Positions 24,291 through 32,502 of a stretch of 60,453 bases of DNA are shown in pieces. Numbering within the stretch: position 1 is the stretch's first letter; the number at the start of each line of letters is the position of its first letter. The notes beneath the pieces were generated by a model, which saw only the letters and a list, made by a program, of their open reading frames with translations, was not told where the DNA came from and searched no databases. Location: the NCBI GenBank assembly GCA_903862415.1, contig CAIOYD010000077.1, positions 1-60,453 of the forward strand, given 5' to 3'. The stretch comes from an uncultured Oxalobacteraceae bacterium (GTDB lineage Bacteria > Pseudomonadota > Gammaproteobacteria > Burkholderiales > Burkholderiaceae_D). Made by a program: the position numbers and the translations under genes.

Positions 24291-25022
24291 TTACGTCAAC
24301 TGTCCGGCCAGCAAAGCCAGATGATGCGCTTCCAGATAACACCATTCGCCCTCCTCCAGCCCCAGTTGCGACAACAACAGCTCGCCAACGGCAATACGCT
24401 GCAGGGCGACACAGTGATTACCTGCGGCCGCCAGCATGCGCTTGACCTGATGGTATTTACCCTGCTCCAACACAATTTCAACCTGCCGCTCAGCGACACG
24501 GCGACAAACCAGCGCCGCCAGCGGTGCCGGCTCATCGTGCAACTGCACACCTGAGAGCAATTGCGCAATCAGTTCATCGCTGACCGGTTCCTGAGTGGTG
24601 GCCAGATATACTTTGGGCACATGCCGCTTGGGTGACGACTGCGCATGGATAAAAGCGCCGTCATCGGACATCAGCAGCAGTCCGGTGGTGTCGTGATCGA
24701 GCCGCCCTACCGGCTGCACATCGCGCCATTCGCATTGTTCGGACAATAAGGTCAGCACCCCTGGGTGGTGACTGGGTTTGCGCGAGCATTCAAAATTGGC
24801 TGGCTTGTTGAGTGCAATATAGACATGCTCACGATAAGGCCAGACTTCATCAAAGAGGGTGAATTCGAGTCCTTCAGTGGCAAAACTGGCACGGTAATCG
24901 GTGACGACGTCGCCGTGGACGCGCACTTCACCATCGGCAATCAGGCTGCGGCACCATTTACGGGTACCAAAGCCCTGAGATTGCAGAATGCGGTCTAAGC
25001 TTAAACGGGTGGATTTATTCAT
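24291..25022 (-). CDS. rsuA: 16S rRNA pseudouridine(516) synthase
   Basis: A 243-residue RsuA/RluB family enzyme. An N-terminal S4 domain (LDRILQSQGFGTRKWCRSLIADGEVRVHG) precedes the catalytic domain with LNKPANFECSRKPSHHPGV, the motif GRLDHDTTGLLL with catalytic Asp109, PKVYLATT and EGKYHQVKRML-type sequence (here QGKYHQVKRMLAA). The SRKPSHHPGV segment and overall length fit RsuA, which modifies U516 of 16S rRNA during 30S assembly, better than RluB, RluE or RluF. The ATG at 25022 begins at the S4 domain. It is followed, after 61 bases containing the TetR operators, by the TetR-family gene on the same strand. Confidence 0.9.
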   Translation of the reverse strand: MNKSTRLSLDRILQSQGFGTRKWCRSLIADGEVRVHGDVVTDYRASFATEGLEFTLFDEVWPYREHVYIALNKPANFECSRKPSHHPGVLTLLSEQCEWRDVQPVGRLDHDTTGLLLMSDDGAFIHAQSSPKRHVPKVYLATTQEPVSDELIAQLLSGVQLHDEPAPLAALVCRRVAERQVEIVLEQGKYHQVKRMLAAAGNHCVALQRIAVGELLLSQLGLEEGEWCYLEAHHLALLAGQLT

Positions 25023-25119
25023 GTGCCGAACTGTAGCAGATGGGCAGGTAGACGCCAAGCGGGTCAGCAGAAATTTAAGTAAATTACTGTTTTACAAAGT
25101 TATCTCAGTAGCTTCAAAC

Positions 25120-26367
25120 TCAGGCAATCGCAACGTGCTTGCGAGTCGCTGGCTCTAAGCCGGGTTCCCTGAGCGGTTCTTTGATGGCTTCTTTGATGGG
25201 CTCTTTGATGAGCTGATGCGCAAAGACTTGATTGCGGCCGTTTTTCTTGGCCTGATACAAGGCTTGATCGGCGCGATCCACGAGTTCATCAAAATTTTGC
25301 TGCACACCCTGACGCTCGGCCACACCGATGCTGACGGTAAAGCGGCGGCCGTCGGACAATTCCGGCAAACTCAGCTGGGCTATCGACAGGCGGATACGGT
25401 CGGCAACTTCGCAGGCGTTCGGCAAACTGGTGTCAGGTAACATCACCAGAAATTCTTCACCACCGAGGCGCGCCAGTACATCTTCTATCCGCAGACAGCT
25501 CTGAATTTTGGTGGCCATGACTTTGAGCACAATATCTCCGACACCATGACCAAAGCTGTCGTTAATGTTTTTAAAATGATCGGCATCGATCATCAATACA
25601 CTGATCAAGGTGCCACGACGATTACTGCGGGCGATGTCGCGTTCGGCCAGCGTGGTTAAGCCGCGGCGGTTAAAAACGTTGGTCAGCGGATCATGGGTCG
25701 CCTGCTGCTGCAATTCCATTTGCAGACGGTGGCTGGTGATAATGATGAGCATGATGGTTTGCGCATAATTGAGCACAATATTAGTGATCAGCAAACCGCT
25801 GTACCAGGCGGAATATTTTCCCGGATCAATCGTGCCGCTGAAATACACGCCGGCCAGATGAATATACAGACTGCACAGATAGGCAGCATTCATCACAGCC
25901 ACAAGTCGCAGACTGCTGCGCAATTCATCGCGCGCTGCAGCGAAACAGCAATAGATCGAATAACCCAGAAACACGCTCGACGCCAGGGCAAACATCACCA
26001 TGCGGCCAAAACCTTCTATACCGACAAAGTACGCCGTCAGATAAGCCAGCATAAAGGCACCGCACGCCACGGTGCCACTGCGCAGCATCGGGCGACGACC
26101 GGCGACCAGCGCCACGCCAAAGGCAATATGCATATTGCCCCAGATGAGGAGCATAAACATCAAAGAAAAAATCACTCCGGAAGAAGTCAGATCGGAGAAG
26201 AGGGTCAGACACAGGCCGGCTGCGATGAGCATGTTGCCACGCGCCCACTCTGCCACATAGGGCGAGTTGTAATGTACCTGACGGACGTAAAACATCAGCA
26301 GTGCCTGAGTTATACTCAGTACCGCCAATACGAGATAAATTGTTCGCACATCCAGATTCGCAAACAT
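25120..26367 (-). CDS. Membrane-anchored diguanylate cyclase (GGDEF)
   Basis: A 415-residue protein. Residues about 1-212 form some six to seven transmembrane helices (LDVRTIYLVLAVLSITQALL, MLIAAGLCLTLFSD, and others), a membrane sensor module of unnamed type. The GGDEF domain (about 222-383) has DPLTNVFNRRGL, DADHFKNINDSFGHGVGD and the catalytic GGEEF at 302-306. It also has the inhibitory RxxD site RIED at 293-296, so c-di-GMP feedback inhibition is expected. The C-terminus has an IKEP/IKEA/IKEP repeat encoded by three 12-base tandem units. It should synthesise c-di-GMP from two GTP. It is divergent from ahpC. Confidence 0.93.
   Translation of the reverse strand: MFANLDVRTIYLVLAVLSITQALLMFYVRQVHYNSPYVAEWARGNMLIAAGLCLTLFSDLTSSGVIFSLMFMLLIWGNMHIAFGVALVAGRRPMLRSGTVACGAFMLAYLTAYFVGIEGFGRMVMFALASSVFLGYSIYCCFAAARDELRSSLRLVAVMNAAYLCSLYIHLAGVYFSGTIDPGKYSAWYSGLLITNIVLNYAQTIMLIIITSHRLQMELQQQATHDPLTNVFNRRGLTTLAERDIARSNRRGTLISVLMIDADHFKNINDSFGHGVGDIVLKVMATKIQSCLRIEDVLARLGGEEFLVMLPDTSLPNACEVADRIRLSIAQLSLPELSDGRRFTVSIGVAERQGVQQNFDELVDRADQALYQAKKNGRNQVFAHQLIKEPIKEAIKEPLREPGLEPATRKHVAIA
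25175..25210 (-). repeat. Three 12-bp tandem units in the diguanylate cyclase tail
   Basis: Units at 25175-25186, 25187-25198 and 25199-25210 share TCTTTGATG. They encode IKEP, IKEA and IKEP after the GGDEF domain. The repeat keeps the frame, so copy number can change without breaking the gene. Confidence 0.7.
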
Positions 26368-26526
26368 GAATTGTCCTTCTGGCTTTTCAACTGGCTGCAG
26401 GGCGTTACAATGCGATGCGGTCAGGACTGTTGTTCAGGCCATATCATACTAGATATAATTTTCTTACCAACAACTATTTAACACTTTTCATCATTTTTGC
26501 AAATTTCTTTCATAAATTACTTTACG

Positions 26527-26596
26527 ATAGTTAAAATTGATTAACTTCATTTAGTTAATCAATTTTACTAATGATTCTGAAATGACCTACTATACA
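26527..26596 (+). promoter_or_regulatory. ahpC promoter with OxyR-like site and 13-bp inverted repeat
   Basis: AAAATTGATTAAC (26533-26545) pairs exactly with GTTAATCAATTTT (26554-26566). The left half overlaps ATAGTTAAAATTGAT (26527-26541), which matches much of the OxyR half-site ATAGntnnnanCTAT. The phased second half-site at 26549 is weaker. A -10-like TATACA at 26591-26596 would put the OxyR-like region about 40 to 76 bases upstream of the start site, as in OxyR-activated promoters. Confidence 0.5.
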
Positions 26597-26628
26597 AGTT
26601 CTCCCACCACTCTGAAAAGGAAATCACT

Positions 26629-27192
26629 ATGTCTCTTATCAATACCGTCATCAAACCATTCAGCGCAACAGCTTTCCATAATGGCAAATTTGTACCGGTG
26701 ACCAATGAAACATTAAAAGGTAAATGGTCGGTGTTTGTGTTCTACCCAGCTGACTTTACCTTTGTCTGCCCGACCGAATTAGGTGATCTGGCCGAACAAT
26801 ATGCTGAATTCCAGAAACTGGGCGTAGAAATTTACAGCGTCTCGACCGACACGCATTTCGCGCACAAAGCCTGGCACGATACTTCAGACACCATTGGCAA
26901 AATCACTTACCCGATGCTGGCTGATCCGACACTGACGCTGTCACGCAATTTTGAAGTGCTGATCGAAGAAGAAGGTCTGGCTCTGCGCGGTACTTTCGTC
27001 ATCAATCCGGCTGGTGAAATCAAGGTTCTGGAAGTGCATGACAACGGTATCGGTCGCGATGCCAAAGAATTGTTGCGCAAGGTTCAGGCAGCTCAATATG
27101 TAGCGAGCCATCCAAATGAAGTTTGCCCGGCCAAATGGACGCCAGGCGCACACACGCTGACACCATCGCTGGATTTGATCGGCAAAATTTAA
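26629..27192 (+). CDS. ahpC: Alkyl hydroperoxide reductase subunit C (peroxiredoxin)
   Basis: A 187-residue typical 2-Cys peroxiredoxin that reduces hydrogen peroxide, organic hydroperoxides and peroxynitrite in the cytoplasm. The peroxidatic Cys47 lies in [13 protein letters not shown] and the resolving Cys166 in NEVCPAKW. Length and sequence ([37 protein letters not shown]) match E. coli AhpC (187). The AAAAGGA ribosome-binding site lies just upstream of the ATG. The promoter region has an OxyR-like site, and ahpF follows after 70 bases. AhpC is recharged by AhpF using NADH. Confidence 0.98.
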   Translation: MSLINTVIKPFSATAFHNGKFVPVTNETLKGKWSVFVFYPADFTFVCPTELGDLAEQYAEFQKLGVEIYSVSTDTHFAHKAWHDTSDTIGKITYPMLADPTLTLSRNFEVLIEEEGLALRGTFVINPAGEIKVLEVHDNGIGRDAKELLRKVQAAQYVASHPNEVCPAKWTPGAHTLTPSLDLIGKI

Positions 27193-27220
27193 TCCATCAG
27201 CAATACCATCAGTCATAAAT

Positions 27221-27247
27221 CAGGGCGGACAAAGTTTGTCCGCCCTG
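27221..27247 (+). promoter_or_regulatory. 13-bp perfect hairpin between ahpC and ahpF
   Basis: CAGGGCGGACAAA (27221-27233) is exactly complementary to TTTGTCCGCCCTG (27235-27247), with one central base. No T-run follows. It ends just before the ahpF ribosome-binding site (AAGGAG, 27250-27255). It may act as an mRNA-stabilising 3' end for ahpC or as a partial attenuator that lowers ahpF relative to ahpC. Confidence 0.6.
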
Positions 27248-27262
27248 GCAAGGAGTTTCACC

Positions 27263-28828
27263 ATGTTAGACAGTACTCTTAAAACCCAGTTAGCCGCATA
27301 TCTGGAAAAAGTCACCCAGCCCATTGAGCTGGTCGCCTCACTCGACGACAGTGAGATTGCGCGCGATATGCGTTCCCTGCTCGACGATATTGTCAGCCTG
27401 TCCGATAAGATTACCCTGAAGCTGAGCACAGACACAAGTCAGCGCACACCATCGTTCCAGATCCGTCGCAAGAATCCACAGGCCGAGCCGGTGGGGATTG
27501 AATTTGCCGGCATTCCGATGGGACATGAATTTACCTCACTCGTACTCGCATTGCTGCAGACTGGCGGTCATCCGCCCAAAGTAGATGCGGCGGTGATAGA
27601 ACAAATTAAACAGCTCGACGGTGACTGCCTGTTTGAAACCTATATTTCCCTGACTTGCCAGAACTGTCCGGAAGTGGTGCAGTCGCTTAACCTGATGGCG
27701 GTGCTCAATCCGCGCGTGCGCTCGGTAGTGATTGATGGTGCACTGTTTCAGGGTGAAGTGGCGCAGCGCGAAATCATGGCCGTACCGAGTATTTTTTTAA
27801 ATGGCAAACTGTTTGATCAGGGACGCCTGAGTCTGGAAGAAATTCTCGCCAAACTCGACAGCGGTCAGGAAAAACGCAGTGCCGAAAAACTCGACAGCAA
27901 ACCGGTTTTTGATTTGCTGGTGGTCGGCGGTGGTCCGGCAGGTGCTGCAGCGGCAATATATTCGGCCCGCAAAGGTATCAGCACCGGCGTCGTGGCTGAC
28001 CGTTTTGGCGGTCAGGTACTCGACACCATGTCAATTGAAAATTTTATTTCGGTCACGGAAACCGAAGGGCCTAAATTTGCCGCCGCACTCGAGCAGCACG
28101 TCAAGACCTATGATGTCGACATCATGAATCTGCAGCGTGCCGAACAACTGATTCCGGCCAGTGCCGAATCGGCTTTCAATCAAATCCGGCTGGCCAGTGG
28201 TGCGACCTTAAAAGCCAAAACCATCGTCCTTGCCACCGGCGCACGCTGGCGCGAAATCAACGTTCCGGGTGAGCGCGAATATCGCAATCATGGCGTGGCT
28301 TACTGTCCGCATTGTGATGGGCCGCTGTTTAAGGGCAAGCACGTGGCCGTGATCGGCGGCGGCAATTCCGGAGTGGAAGCGGCAATTGATCTGGCCGGTA
28401 TTGTCAGTCATGTGACGCTGCTGGAATTCGGTGCCGAATTGCGCGCTGACGAAGTGCTGCAACGTAAATTGCGCAGTCTTGCCAATGTCACGGTGCACAC
28501 CAGCGCGCAAACCAGCACCATCAATGGCGACGGCAAAAAAGTCACCAGCATTACGTTCAAGGATTTGCTCACGGGTGTTGCCAACGAAGTGGTTCTGGAT
28601 GGCGTATTTATTCAGATCGGGCTGGTGCCGAATACGGAATGGCTCAAGGGTACGCTGGAACTGTCACGGCACGGTGAAATCATCGTCGACGCCCGCGGTC
28701 AGACTTCGGTGCCGGGCATTTTTGCTGCCGGTGATGTCACCACGGTGCCGTTCAAGCAAATCGTGATTGCCGTGGGTGAAGGTGCCAAGGCTGCACTGGC
28801 AGCGTTTGATTATTTGATCAGGTCTTAG
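27263..28828 (+). CDS. ahpF: Alkyl hydroperoxide reductase subunit F
   Basis: A 521-residue flavoprotein that passes electrons from NADH through FAD and two disulfides to AhpC. The N-terminal double-thioredoxin-like domain (1-200) holds TCQNCPE (Cys132, Cys135). The thioredoxin-reductase-like part follows: FAD motif [14 protein letters not shown] (219-232), active-site YCPHCDG (Cys348, Cys351), NAD motif [13 protein letters not shown], and [16 protein letters not shown] for the flavin. This is the full AhpF layout, not plain thioredoxin reductase. The ATG at 27263 follows AAGGAG; the frame extends nine codons upstream to a TTG inside the intergenic hairpin, which is unlikely. Confidence 0.97.
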   Translation: MLDSTLKTQLAAYLEKVTQPIELVASLDDSEIARDMRSLLDDIVSLSDKITLKLSTDTSQRTPSFQIRRKNPQAEPVGIEFAGIPMGHEFTSLVLALLQTGGHPPKVDAAVIEQIKQLDGDCLFETYISLTCQNCPEVVQSLNLMAVLNPRVRSVVIDGALFQGEVAQREIMAVPSIFLNGKLFDQGRLSLEEILAKLDSGQEKRSAEKLDSKPVFDLLVVGGGPAGAAAAIYSARKGISTGVVADRFGGQVLDTMSIENFISVTETEGPKFAAALEQHVKTYDVDIMNLQRAEQLIPASAESAFNQIRLASGATLKAKTIVLATGARWREINVPGEREYRNHGVAYCPHCDGPLFKGKHVAVIGGGNSGVEAAIDLAGIVSHVTLLEFGAELRADEVLQRKLRSLANVTVHTSAQTSTINGDGKKVTSITFKDLLTGVANEVVLDGVFIQIGLVPNTEWLKGTLELSRHGEIIVDARGQTSVPGIFAAGDVTTVPFKQIVIAVGEGAKAALAAFDYLIRS

Positions 28829-28849
28829 GTGATCCAATCTTATAACATG

Positions 28850-28881
28850 TAGGGGGTATTAGCCGCAGGCGTAATACACCA
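28850..28881. repeat. REP-like palindrome after ahpF
   Basis: TAGGGGGTATTAGCC, then GCAG, then GCGTAATACACC: a copy of the dispersed family seen at 15.86 and 22.43-22.53 kb, with GTATTA pairing to TAATAC. It lies about 20 bases after the ahpF stop and may serve as an mRNA 3' end. Confidence 0.7.
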
Positions 28882-29124
28882 TGGAAGTGGATTTAGTGTC
28901 AGTGGAGTTTGTACGGCGCCCGGCGTGCGTTTAGTTATCCATAGACTGGTTTAAAAACCCTGCAATAAACAAGTTTTCACACTCTTAACTTACTGAAATT
29001 GACTGGCTGGTATGGTATGTACGACAGGTCATTGGCAAACATTTTTCCAATGCTCACTTTGTGCCCTTAAGCGACAGATGATGTGCTCGGAAGCGGGCAT
29101 TTAAATTTAATCGAACCTCTGCAC

Positions 29125-29251
29125 CGTCATTCCCGCGAAGGCGGGAATCCAGTGGCGCATAAGCGCCTTCAACTTCGAATAATGGCTCACATTTATTTGA
29201 CACCGAAAGCGCTGTCGCGCACTGGATCCCCCGCCTTCGCGGAGGATGACG
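29125..29251. repeat. Inverted-repeat (MITE-like) element
   Basis: A left arm of about 29 bases (29125-29153, beginning CGTCATTCCCGCGAAGGCGG) and a right arm (29221-29251) are inverted copies with a few differences. They enclose about 67 bases without coding capacity. Each arm is itself palindromic (CCCGC-GAAG-GCGGG). This arm sequence is a familiar dispersed repeat type in proteobacterial genomes. No target-site duplication was established. Confidence 0.65.
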
Positions 29252-29411
29252 ACTAATTGCGACCGTATGCTAAGTGCCGCAAACTGTCACTTAAATTTTG
29301 AAACTCGAAATCATCAATTAGCCATTACCTGCTCTTTTCCTTCGTCAACAATTTGATGGATTGGTTTAGTCTTTTCATGATTTCGTAGTTTGGGTCACTG
29401 GCCCAACCTGC

Positions 29412-30464
29412 CTACGACGGCAGGAAATCGACCGGCCAGGTGACGATCATCTGGTCGACGTCTTTGGCACCGAAATCAAACTGACGAATGCGGGCCAGCA
29501 GTTTGGCTTCGAGTTCCGGAGTTTTCAGTTCACTCGACACGATGCGGCAGTCGAGCACATTGCCGCCGGGAGCGATTTTTAATTCCAGTACGACTTTGCC
29601 CTGCAGTCCGGGTTCTTCACGCAGGGCGCGGTTATAGATGGCATAAATCGCGCCTTTGTTTTTTTCAAACACCAGCTTGATTTCTTCTATCGAACGCGAT
29701 GCTTTGCCGCTGGCACCTTTTTGCAGATTGCCACCAGCTCCAGCTCGTGCACCGCTGCCGGAAGCGCGGCCATTGCCGCTACCGGCACCACCGCCACCGC
29801 CGCCGAGGGCACCTTCGACCAGAGTAGTAGAACGTCCGGCCAGTCCGCCGCCACCGGTATTACTGCTGTAACCGGAGGTGTTAATGCCGCCGCTGCCACC
29901 GGTGGCGTTGGAGGTAATCATGGAACGCACCGGCACACCGGCCTGATTACCGGCACCGACACCGACGCCCACACCGCTACCCACGCCCGGGCCCGGTTTG
30001 ACCGGTGCAATCTGCACCGCTACCGGTGCTCCGCGCAGTTCGGCCAGATCACTGGCCATGGCCAGCAGACCGACACCAGCTGCCTTGTGACGTGCAGCAT
30101 CGAGTTCACCGGCCGGCTTGTTGGGCAATGGCACACGTGCGTCCGGAGCGGGTCGTTCCTTAGGAGCGATTTTTTTGGCTTCGGTATTGTTGATTTCGGT
30201 TTTGGGTAAATCGGCCTGCACTTCCGGTTTCGGAGGTGGGGCGAGTTTGACGTTATCCAGAATCATGGCTGTGAGCCGTTCGGGGATTTCTGCCGATTTG
30301 CTGCGATCCGGCACTACGACCGGCATGAGCAATTCCAGCAGACACAACAGCGCCAGAATGATCAGTACACTGCGCAGCACGCGCTGGAAGCGGGTATCAT
30401 CTTCCAGTGAACCTGCCCACGGCAACACCGGGGCACGGAAGGAAACGGGCATGGCCGCACTCAT
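29412..30464 (-). CDS. AgmX/PglI-type TonB-like energy-transducing protein
   Basis: A 350-residue inner-membrane protein, last gene of the Tol/Exb operon. A short cytoplasmic N-terminus is followed by a transmembrane helix (SVLIILALLCLLELLMPVVVP, about 32-52). A Pro/Lys-rich stretch (LAPPPKPEVQ), then a long Gly/Ala/Ser-rich linker (about 155-250), follow. The C-terminal TonB-like domain (about 255-350) contains VFEKNKGAIYAIYNRALREEPGLQGKVVLELKIAPGGNV and ends MIVTWPVDFLPS. This C-terminal family occurs in AgmX (GltJ) and PglI of myxobacterial gliding and sporulation machines. It should transmit ExbB/ExbD energy to a periplasmic or outer-membrane partner. The start overlaps the preceding ExbD stop as ATGA. 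Confidence 0.85.
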   Translation of the reverse strand: MSAAMPVSFRAPVLPWAGSLEDDTRFQRVLRSVLIILALLCLLELLMPVVVPDRSKSAEIPERLTAMILDNVKLAPPPKPEVQADLPKTEINNTEAKKIAPKERPAPDARVPLPNKPAGELDAARHKAAGVGLLAMASDLAELRGAPVAVQIAPVKPGPGVGSGVGVGVGAGNQAGVPVRSMITSNATGGSGGINTSGYSSNTGGGGLAGRSTTLVEGALGGGGGGAGSGNGRASGSGARAGAGGNLQKGASGKASRSIEEIKLVFEKNKGAIYAIYNRALREEPGLQGKVVLELKIAPGGNVLDCRIVSSELKTPELEAKLLARIRQFDFGAKDVDQMIVTWPVDFLPS

Positions 30465-30958
30465 GAGTCGCTCCTTTGCTGAACCGCGAACGAGACATCG
30501 CTGAAATTGGCGCGTGCGCAGGTGACCATGATTTTGCGCAACAAGCGGTAAGGAATTTGTTTGTCGCCCATGATGGTGAGGCGTTTGCTCAGGGCTTCGT
30601 TTTCTTTACGGATCACTTTGCGATTGACCTGCAACAGTTCTAGCTCGTCTTTGAGTGGTCCGATGACGTCGCCCTGCATAGCCAGCACATCGGCAACCGC
30701 GGCGATTTTACGGCCATCAACCACGATTTCCGTACCGCTGACTACCACCACGATGGTTTCGCGCGGCGCCTGTTCTGCTACCGACAGCGGCAACTGTACC
30801 GATTTCGCATTCGGCAGGGAATCAACCCCGACTGAATTCGACAGCAGGAAAAAAATCAAAATGGTAAACACGTCGATGAGCGAAACCAGATTCATGTCGA
30901 CCATGGTTTGGTTGCGGCTGCGGCGTTCGGCGCGTTTTTGCAGCGGTGTGAGTTTCAT
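30461..30958 (-). CDS. ExbD/TolR-family protein with canonical transmembrane Asp
   Basis: A 165-residue protein with a short basic cytoplasmic N-terminus, one transmembrane helix (MNLVSLIDVFTILIFFLLSN, about 22-41) and a periplasmic domain. Asp29 in LIDV is at the position of the proton-carrying Asp of ExbD and TolR. The periplasmic part has VVVSGTEIVVDGRK and the C-terminal YRLLRKIMVTCARANFSDVSFAV, typical of the ExbD fold. It works with the TolQ-like channel two genes upstream in the operon. Both ends overlap neighbours as ATGA, which implies translational coupling and fixed stoichiometry. Confidence 0.9.
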   Translation of the reverse strand: MKLTPLQKRAERRSRNQTMVDMNLVSLIDVFTILIFFLLSNSVGVDSLPNAKSVQLPLSVAEQAPRETIVVVVSGTEIVVDGRKIAAVADVLAMQGDVIGPLKDELELLQVNRKVIRKENEALSKRLTIMGDKQIPYRLLRKIMVTCARANFSDVSFAVQQRSDS

Positions 30959-31461
30959 GACTTGCCCGCCTGTGTGCGTATCGGTGCATCACCGATCGAA
31001 ATGTTGGGAAATAATTCGGCATGCATCAGTGTGTTCCCCTGGACCATATGGCCGGAACGCACGGCATCCATGACTTGCACAATGGTGTCGTAGGCGGTAT
31101 CGGGTTCAGCTAACACGGTGGCGTCATTTTTATCCGGGAAACGGGTTTTCAGCTGCCCCATCAGTTCGGACAGTGCCTTGATGTCAGGTCCCTTGTCGGT
31201 GGACGGAATGCGCGCAATCAATCCACCGATGCGGTCACCGACTTCGAGTGCTTCGGGACGCACAACGATTTCAAGTTGCAGATTGTCGACTTTGAGCTGT
31301 TCCAGTCCGGGGGCATTTTGCGCCGGCAGCGTCAGATCGAGCACCGCCAGACGAGTGAATACCGCGGTCGAGAGCAGAAACGGAACCAGCACCACAATCA
31401 GATTAATGAAGGCAGTGATTTCCAGATGCGCAGTTTCTTTGCGCAGACGTCGGATTCTCAT
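30955..31461 (-). CDS. ExbD/TolR-family protein lacking the transmembrane Asp
   Basis: A 168-residue ExbD/TolR-like protein. The single transmembrane helix starts ITAFINLIVVLVPFLLST (about 16-33). Where canonical members have Asp (PLIDV), this one has Asn20 (AFINL). The periplasmic domain reads VLDLTLPAQNAP, then LQLEIVVRPEALEVGDRIGG, then a C-terminal ATVLAEPDTAYDTIVQVMDAV segment typical of the ExbD fold. The gene follows the TolQ-like channel by six bases and overlaps the second, Asp-bearing ExbD gene as ATGA. It probably forms a mixed stator with that protein. By family knowledge the Asn form should not carry protons itself. Confidence 0.88.
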   Translation of the reverse strand: MRIRRLRKETAHLEITAFINLIVVLVPFLLSTAVFTRLAVLDLTLPAQNAPGLEQLKVDNLQLEIVVRPEALEVGDRIGGLIARIPSTDKGPDIKALSELMGQLKTRFPDKNDATVLAEPDTAYDTIVQVMDAVRSGHMVQGNTLMHAELFPNISIGDAPIRTQAGKS

Positions 31462-31467
31462 GGCGTC

Positions 31468-32136
31468 TCAGCGTGGTGTAGTGCCGGCAGCAGCAGCCTG
31501 CTCGGAACGGATGCGTTGTACCAGATTCAAAAAGCTCATTTTGGCGGATTCCAGACCATCGACGATTTCACCGGTTTTGGCTTGCAGGAAGGCGTGGATC
31601 AGCAAAAAGGGAATCGCCACCATCAGCGCAAAGGCGGTGTTGTTCATGGCAATTGAAATACTGGCGGAAAGCATTTCAGCTTTTTCTGCCGGGTTGACCT
31701 GAGCGACGGCGGTAAAGCCTTTGATCAGACCGATAATGGTACCCAGCAAACCAACTAAGGTAATCACGTTGGCAAAAGTGGCGATGTAGTGGGTGCGTTT
31801 TTCCAGACGGGGGACGATTTCCATCATGCCTTCTTCCATGGCGGCATCGTAGTCTTCACGCCGTCCCGGACTTTGCATGCGCAGCAGGCCGTAGTTGACG
31901 ATTTTACCGACGGCAGCATCGGAATCATTGGTCAGATTGAGCACTTCCTTGAACTGGGCTTTTTGCAGCATCGGCAATACCTGTGCCCACAGTTGACGGT
32001 TCTGGTTGCGTGCTTTGCTGAGAAAAATAAAGCGTTCAATCGCGATCGTCACCCCCAGACACATGATGAGCAGACTTGGGTAAATAAAAAATCCGCAGTC
32101 ACGGAAAAATTTGATGGCCAGATTGAGGGTATCCAT
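31468..32136 (-). CDS. MotA/TolQ/ExbB proton-channel family protein
   Basis: A 222-residue integral membrane protein with three transmembrane helices: about 15-34 (FFIYPSLLIMCLGVTIAIER), about 115-140 (YIATFANVITLVGLLGTIIG LIKGF) and about 155-180 (LSASISIAMNNTAFALMVAIPFLL). The motif LVGLLGTIIGLIKGF followed by SASISIAMNNTAFAL is the channel signature of the family; the Thr in TIIG and the Thr in MNNTAFAL are at pore positions. It builds the pentameric proton-driven motor with the two ExbD-like proteins encoded next. It is encoded in a large operon with TPR and outer-membrane proteins rather than with TolA, Pal or a siderophore receptor. Confidence 0.93.
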   Translation of the reverse strand: MDTLNLAIKFFRDCGFFIYPSLLIMCLGVTIAIERFIFLSKARNQNRQLWAQVLPMLQKAQFKEVLNLTNDSDAAVGKIVNYGLLRMQSPGRREDYDAAMEEGMMEIVPRLEKRTHYIATFANVITLVGLLGTIIGLIKGFTAVAQVNPAEKAEMLSASISIAMNNTAFALMVAIPFLLIHAFLQAKTGEIVDGLESAKMSFLNLVQRIRSEQAAAAGTTPR

Positions 32137-32166
32137 GAATTAAAACTCCAGTGGTTAGGTTAGACG

Positions 32167-32502
32167 TTATTTAACATTCGGGTTGGTGGCTGCCGGTTTG
32201 ACTACACTGGCATCGGTTTTACTGGTCACTGCATTTTTTTCTGGCGTCAGGGTCTGGGTGCGGTAATCGACCTGACGGCGAAAAACGTCACGATCGACCG
32301 GTGCCATGACTTCATCGAGGACGCTCACCAAAGGCCGTCCGGAAAGGTCGCCAGGCAGTGGTTTTTTCCACGGCACGATGTAGAGCACTTTGGGCAATTC
32401 GCGATTACCGATAATTTGCGATCGGTCGATATTGGCATGATCCTGGGCGAAAGCCGTAGCGCTGCAGGCAAGCGCGACTGGCAATAACAGAGTGCGCATC
32501 AT
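32167..32502 (-). CDS. Small periplasmic protein of the Tol/Exb operon
   Basis: A 111-residue protein with a signal peptide (MMRTLLLPVALACSATAFAQ, cleavage near residue 20). The conserved-looking core is SQIIGNRELPKVLYIVPWKKPLPGDLSGRPLVSVLDEVMAPVDRDVFRRQVDYR, and the C-terminal 25 residues are low-complexity. I do not recognise a named domain. Its ATG overlaps the TPR lipoprotein stop as ATGA, and TolQ follows 30 bases later. Such exact coupling suggests a structural or assembly role in the same machine. Confidence 0.72.
   Translation of the reverse strand: MMRTLLLPVALACSATAFAQDHANIDRSQIIGNRELPKVLYIVPWKKPLPGDLSGRPLVSVLDEVMAPVDRDVFRRQVDYRTQTLTPEKNAVTSKTDASVVKPAATNPNVK

Larger units (their letters stand above)
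28829..29411. other. Intergenic region with REP and inverted-repeat elements
   Basis: 583 bases between ahpF (plus) and the last gene of the Tol/Exb operon (minus), so both neighbours end here. It contains a REP copy at 28850-28881 and a longer inverted-repeat element at 29125-29251. No credible open frame was found. Minus-strand codons directly after the AgmX-like stop stay open for 28 codons, without similarity that I recognise. A hairpin (CCTGCC/GGCAGG, 29407-29424) spans that stop codon. Confidence 0.6.

Noticed and set aside
25175-25210. CRISPR-like or regulatory repeat
   Set aside because: Units are 12 bases, adjacent, without spacers, and in frame within the diguanylate cyclase coding region.
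29325-29411. In-frame extension of the AgmX-like protein beyond its TAG stop
   Set aside because: The frame stays open for 28 codons after the stop, but the product before it already ends at the usual domain end and the extension matches nothing known to me.
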